A DNA stretch of 64,000 bases from Elysia crispata (taxonomy: Eukaryota > Mollusca > Gastropoda > Plakobranchidae): the NCBI GenBank assembly GCA_033675545.1, contig JAWDGP010007288.1:47501-111500 (forward strand), given 5' to 3'. Every line of letters starts with the position of its first letter. Position 1 is the stretch's first letter. The notes under the pieces are model-generated. The model worked only from the letters and a program-made list of their open reading frames with translations. It had not been told where the DNA came from and did not search any database. The translations under genes and the position numbers were made by a program. Positions 59,232 through 64,000 of the stretch are shown here, piece by piece.

Positions 59232-60699
59232 CAGTGGAGAATCGACCTCTCAAATTCAATGGGGAATTTTTATACCTTCGAGGATGCCGTGTTCAAACAA
59301 TTGTTTTTTGCACTTGGGCCCTGGATTTGCGTTTAGGACAGTTTTCATGAATACTTTGAGGTACATTTACAAAGTATAGAGGTTGCGTGTTTTCTTGATT
59401 ACTTAGGTACCATTCTGAGCATTACAGGGTACCTAATTTGCTATATTTGCCCTACTTTTAGTATTTCGAATAGCAGATGGATGACAGATACCTCTGAACA
59501 ACCTGATCTGTCTTTCCCAACTTGTTTCCAAACCCCTAACTCTTGATGCTAGTTCTAGATCTTGACTCTACGTCTACATTCAGATTGCGGTCACAAATTT
59601 CTTTCTAGCTAGGCCTACATTCAGCCTAAAGTTGAGGTTCAAATGCAATGAACACTACTTGTTCTCGAATAATCTTTATCCCAGACAAGGGCTGTCTGTC
59701 AAGGCAGGGCTAGACCTAATCCCACCAGAAGACCAGACAAGGGCTGTCTGTCAAGGCAGGCTAGACCTAATCCCACCAGAAGACCAGACAAGGGCTGTCT
59801 GTCAAGGCAGGGCTAGACCTAATCCCACCAGAAGACCAGACAAGGGCTGTCTGTCAAGGCAGGCTAGACCTAATCCCACCAGAAGACCAGACAAGGGCTG
59901 TCTGTCAAGGCAGGGCTAGACCTAATCCCACCAGAAGACCAGACAAGGGCTGTCTGTCAAGGCAGGGCTAGACCTAATCCCACCAGAAGACCAGACAAGG
60001 GCTGTCTGTCAAGGCAGGGCTAGACCTAATCCCACCAGAAGACCAGACAAAGGAGTGAATGCAAAGTTCACTATTGTTAGCGCAACATTCTATCTTTTGA
60101 TCTATCTGGCGTCCTAACCGTCAATAAAGAGATCAAACCCCAAGCTATTTTTCATAGTTCACACCCATGTGCTGATTGATAAAGCAAGGATTTGGCCCAA
60201 ACAGATTTATGCTGTCATCATTACCCATGTCTTGTACACATGGAACAACCTTGGTTACAGTTGATCCCTTTGAAGTCTTAGCAACATGTAGACCTAGCAC
60301 AGGTGTAGACAAACAACTGGCACCGGGTGCATCAGCCTAGGGGTGTCTCTCTAGCTCTCCCTAGCGACTATAGATAAAAGGCTAGGCTGTCTGTCCAGAA
60401 ATTGTTTCTACACAGTGAAAGAGAGGGGTAAAGCGTGCTTGTTTGAAGAATTTTAACAGCTGTGTATAGCACTTAATCGAAATTTAAGAGCTGCAAATGT
60501 GATGAAAGTCACGGTCTGTGAAAAAGCATCAGAAGCGACCACTTTCTTTCTCTAATTGAGGACTGATTATTCGAAGAAAAGTAAACTTCGAGCAAGTTAG
60601 ATGAAAACATAGAAATAAGAAGGGAATAAAGAGAGAATCAGAAGGGGAAAATGGATGAGTTCAAGGAATTTCCGATTTCGAGGAATTCGTGTTCTTATG
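59232..60699. mobile_element. 1.47-kb insert inside the LINE, flanked by TA
   Basis: The LINE sequence AAAAAGAGG-TA stops at 59231 and resumes as TA-TATCTGC at 60700, so the insert is bounded by a TA on each side, the hallmark of Tc1/mariner/pogo-type insertion. The left end begins CAGTGGAG, also typical. The ends show only loose inverted similarity (CGA..CCTC), so terminal repeats are unproven. No transposase is seen. It carries a 51/52-bp tandem array. A non-autonomous DNA transposon is my preferred reading. Confidence 0.55.
59684..60052. repeat. 51/52-bp tandem array, seven near-identical copies
   Basis: GACAAGGGCTGTCTGTCAAG starts at 59684, 59736, 59787, 59839, 59890, 59942 and 59994, with a partial copy at 60046. 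Spacing alternates 52, 51, 52, 51, 52, 52, 52. The one-base difference is GGGC versus GGC in AGG(G)CTAGACC. Copies are otherwise the same, so expansion is recent. Confidence 0.97.
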
Positions 60700-61164
60700 T
60701 ATATCTGCACTTTATTGACTATGCCAAGGTATTTAAAAGAGTACAACATGAAGAGATGATCGCACCACTAACAAAGTTCAAGATCGAAAAGATCAAAGAG
60801 TGATCAAAAACATGTACTGGGAACAGACAGCAGCAATGCTAGTTGATTGGGAAATCAGCACATTTAAAAAATCAAGCATGGTCTCAGACAAGGATGTGTG
60901 CTTTCCCCAGGCCTTCTCTATCTATACAGTGGAATAATTATAAATGCAAAACTTAGAAAAATATCCAGGAGGGAAAGTAGGAGGGCATAATACAAACAAC
61001 TTGAGATTCGCTGATGATACTGTATTTATTGCAGAAAGTAAAAAGAAGATCTGCAATGACTATTCGACATTTTTTGAAGAATAATGCAGAAAGAAAGGGT
61101 TGAAATTAAACAGTTGAAAGACTGAAGTAATGGCCGTCATTAAAAATAATAAGTGACCACAAAA

Positions 61165-61585
61165 TACTTGGTTGCTTTAATATCAAACAATGGATGCAAC
61201 AGCACTGAAATAGCACTTGCAAGCAAAAGCGAGTTTCTAGGGAATGAAATTTGAGCTAACAAAATAACACATTTCTCCATCTTTATCAAAGGGAATAAAC
61301 TCAAGCAAAGAGAGCAAAAAGTTCCTGGGTACTTTATTACAAGGTGATGGATGCAACAACACTGAAATCGCAAGAAGAGCAGCACAAGCAAAAAATGAGT
61401 TTCCAGAGAATAACATTGAAACTACAATCAACAAAATAAACGCAACTTCATGTCTATCAACAGGAATTGATTCAACCAAAAGAATCAATTCAAGTACTTG
61501 GGTACTTTATTATCAGACAATGGATGCAAGATCACTGAAATCACATCAAGAGCAGCACAAGAAAAAAAAAGTTTCCAGAAAATGA
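61165..61585 (+). repeat. Threefold internal duplication inside the LINE
   Basis: The KYLG-encoding segment TACTTGG.TACTTTATTA.CA and the following ATGGATGCAA..CACTGAAAT occur at about 61165, 61323 and 61495. Copies are about 158 and 172 bp apart and diverged. Other copies of this family in the window have the segment once. Confidence 0.85.
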
Positions 61586-62748
61586 AATCGGAACTAACAA
61601 ATCAATACAACTTCATGTACACAAGAAGAAGTGTACTGGAGTGCTATATTGAACCCATCCTGATGCGGGGATGCGAGGCCTGGACAATTCCAACACAGCT
61701 ACTGAAGAAACTGGAGGCAACAGAAATGTGGGTCCTACAGAGAATGCTACAAAATCTCCAGAACTGCGATGAAATCAAACAAAAGTGTTACAAGAAGCTG
61801 ACATAACAATATCATTCATAAATTGATTATAAAAATACCAAGCAACCTTTTTCCAGGATGTAATGAGAAGAGAGAAACCAGAACAACTTGTGGAACCTGA
61901 AATGATTAAATGAAGCAGTGGAAAACAGTGAAAAAGAATTTAGGTACACTCACAAAGTGGCTGCATGTAGGACGAGTTACAGATGCACTAAAAGCAAGAA
62001 GTCATCAAGATACATGGAAGGTCATGATTGTCTACCCTATAGAGTAGGGTTTTGATTGATTGAAGTGTATATAACAATTCCAGCCACATTAAAATCGATC
62101 AAATTTTCTGGTATATTAGTTCTTTCCGGTAACATAATTTTAAAGGAATTTGCTTCTAAGAAAAGTGTGCAGGGATCATTAAACCATTAGAATCTATTTC
62201 TTGTAACGCTGAAAACCTGCACATTCTGCTATTATTCACTAACACAGTCAACACTGCTTAACTTGATCTTCAGAAAAGATTGACTCATGTGAAAAATTGA
62301 GTTGAGCATCTTGTTATCTTCCTTGTAAGAAAAATGTTTCAGCCTTGATCTTTGCTCTTCACTATTGTCCATGACCATTCACTGGGACTCCAAAGTCGCA
62401 TGTTACATCTGTCTTGTTTTTTTCCATTTCTTTACCACCACATCAAGCAATTCGATTTTATGTTTGGACATCTGCCATATGTAAAGAATTTTTCAGTCTG
62501 TTTCATTTTCAATAGAGAAGTTGGATTTCATAGCAATCAACCTGCAAAATCTATATGTATCTCAATAATTACATCAATTATCCTAGTCCTAGCCCTGAAG
62601 CCAGGGAGAGATGGAATAGGTTTGCACTACTCAATCAACCAAACACACATGTCTAGCCTACAAACTTAATGCGCAAAGCCCCAGTGCCTGTTATCCGCCC
62701 ACCTCATTGATGTCTAAAGACACTTGAGAGCATGAGGGTGTGGATCAC

Positions 62749-63050
62749 AAATCTAGCACACTGAATGGATTGGGAATGTGAGTGAAAGGAGTTAAGAACC
62801 AAGTGGATTTGCTATGTTTCAAAGCATATTTAGATTTTCTTCTAGTCTCATATGCACAAAAGGCCTTGAAAAAAGCAACAGAAAACGAGGATATCATGCA
62901 AATCTAGCATAGAGTGGGGATAGCGAGTAGAAAGAGTTAACAGCTCAGTCGGTTTTCTTCAATGCACATCTAGATCTAGATTTTCTTACACTATAGTCTC
63001 AAATGCATTTAAGGCCTTGAACAAAAGGAGAATAAAACTCTAGATGCTTG
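62749..63050. repeat. 151-bp diverged tandem dimer
   Basis: AAATCTAGCA starts at 62749 and 62900, and AAGGCCTTGAA at 62860 and 63011, both 151 bp apart. Between them the copies share GAAAG.AGTTAA and TTTAGATTTTCTT-like stretches. Confidence 0.75.
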
Positions 63051-63166
63051 CATCTTAGGCTTGAGCACCATTTAACACTTAACTGATCCATTAGAATTCA
63101 GTTTTTTACTGAGATGAATCTAGATCTAGCCCTTTAGTTTGAAAATCTCAGGGAAGTCTATACAGA

Positions 63167-63167
<1 letters not shown>

Positions 63168-63227
<60 letters not shown>
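63168..63227. repeat. TA microsatellite
   Basis: About 30 uninterrupted TA units. Confidence 0.97.
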
Positions 63228-63229
<2 letters not shown>

Positions 63230-64000
63230 AAGAGCTACCAATGAACAACAATATCAAAATGGATCCTTCAAATAATTAAACCATTCATTCAACATTACAA
63301 CTACTAGATGTTTACTAGATCTAGATCTAGATTAGATCTACTGTACACCCGTTTCACATAGATATTTTACACCATGTTATTCCGTTCTTTAGATATGCTG
63401 AATACGAATTTGCAACTTAATTCACCGCAAACGCCTACGTTTCTAAGGGAACTTTTCACAAGAGCAAAATAATCAAGATCCATGTACTTTACCAAACAAA
63501 TGACATGAACCACCATCTTGTGAAGGTCACATGACCAGTAACATGATCACTGTGAATGCTGGCAAGGCGCAGTCAATCATTAAAAAGCCTTGGTCAAGGA
63601 CCGAACACAAATCAACCCTGACATATATTACTATTTTAAGTCGATTGTTAAAACACAAACACACCCACACACAAAACGCCAAACAAAATAAAAAGGAAAA
63701 CAAAAATAAAAAGGTTCTTCAGCGACAGAATTTTTTAAAGCAACATTAATAAACCAAGTAAATATTCATCTATACAGGATAAACTACAATATCACCCACG
63801 TGAAGATACCAAGTAAATACTGGTAATTTGATTCTTATTTGTTTTCATCGAAATATCGCTTTCGTATCTGATTTTTAAGTTATATTATGATGATTTATTC
63901 AGGGCGGAACACCTATCTATCTTTCATGAACAGGCGCTTGTTTCGAGATGCGACCGATGTGTCACCCCACCCCTTTCCCACCTTCCTCTAGAGTCATTGT

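Larger units (their letters stand above)
58305..62060 (+). mobile_element. LINE copy E, interrupted by a 1.47-kb insert
   Basis: The left part (58305-59231) covers the linker and the first RT blocks in broken frames: FKTLGKAEEVEQQW, GKKPALQDALSQKKGDI, LPKKPRAIEHELYKTIRLIS and EQ-HGFVEGKSTTNAIYIL. The right part (60700-62060) resumes at the next residue of the same protein: YICTLLT (YLCFIDY in the intact order), GVRQGCVLSP-like sequence, a FADD box at 61007-61018, KYLG, CYIEPILMRGCEAWTI, MWVLQRML, and the 3' TGATTGATTGA tail. Many stops and shifts show it is long dead. The right part also has a threefold internal duplication. No endonuclease domain is visible, so it is 5'-truncated. Confidence 0.85.
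62061..64000. other. Distal flank without a recognisable gene
   Basis: Apart from the 151-bp dimer and a TA microsatellite, I see only AT-rich sequence with several CTAGATCTAGAT motifs (about 62970, 63118, 63319). The last 100 bp is less AT-rich and could lie near another gene, but nothing supports a call. Confidence 0.6.

Noticed and set aside
59632-59919. 95-codon frame over the 51/52-bp array; also a CRISPR-like look
   Set aside because: The frame shifts with each 52-bp unit, so no stable peptide is encoded. The repeats are directly adjacent with no spacers, and this is a eukaryotic genome.

Overview
The window is animal nuclear DNA: AT-rich, intron-rich, with GT-AG introns, LINE fragments, a tRNA-derived SINE candidate and many microsatellites. 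The two genes read as invertebrate orthologues. The LINE type and the recurrent AGATCTAGATCT-like motif suggest a mollusc, perhaps a gastropod; this taxonomic guess is weak and rests on general familiarity, not on a search.

Layout. (1) 313-18430, plus strand: a complete 12-exon gene for a long-chain fatty acid transport protein / very-long-chain acyl-CoA synthetase (SLC27A4-like, 649 residues by my splice model). Its introns hold a 60/72-bp alternating minisatellite, a 53-bp tandem array that runs into a splice acceptor, a truncated LINE, and long CTA and CTT microsatellites. (2) 18431-28732: the tail-to-tail interval between the two genes, with the probable 3' UTRs and two LINE 3' ends in opposite orientations. 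(3) 28733-56755, minus strand: a complete 23-exon gene for connecdenn / DENND1 (984 residues by my model), a DENN-domain exchange factor for Rab35 with a long low-complexity C-terminal tail. Its introns hold a tRNA-like SINE, a decayed coding-like block, and two large microsatellites on either side of one exon. (4) 56756-64000: the upstream side of DENND1, with a LINE copy (58305-62060) interrupted at a TA dinucleotide by a 1.47-kb insert that carries a near-identical 51/52-bp tandem array.

Both genes were assembled exon by exon: every junction has AG/GT signals, every phase matches, and the summed lengths are exact multiples of three (1950 and 2955 nt). The two genes are not known to act together. 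One activates fatty acids at membranes and the other controls endocytic traffic; they are simply convergent neighbours. I found no novel multi-gene system. The most interesting points are structural: nested transposition with a precise TA junction, repeats abutting splice sites, and an inverted LINE pair between the genes.
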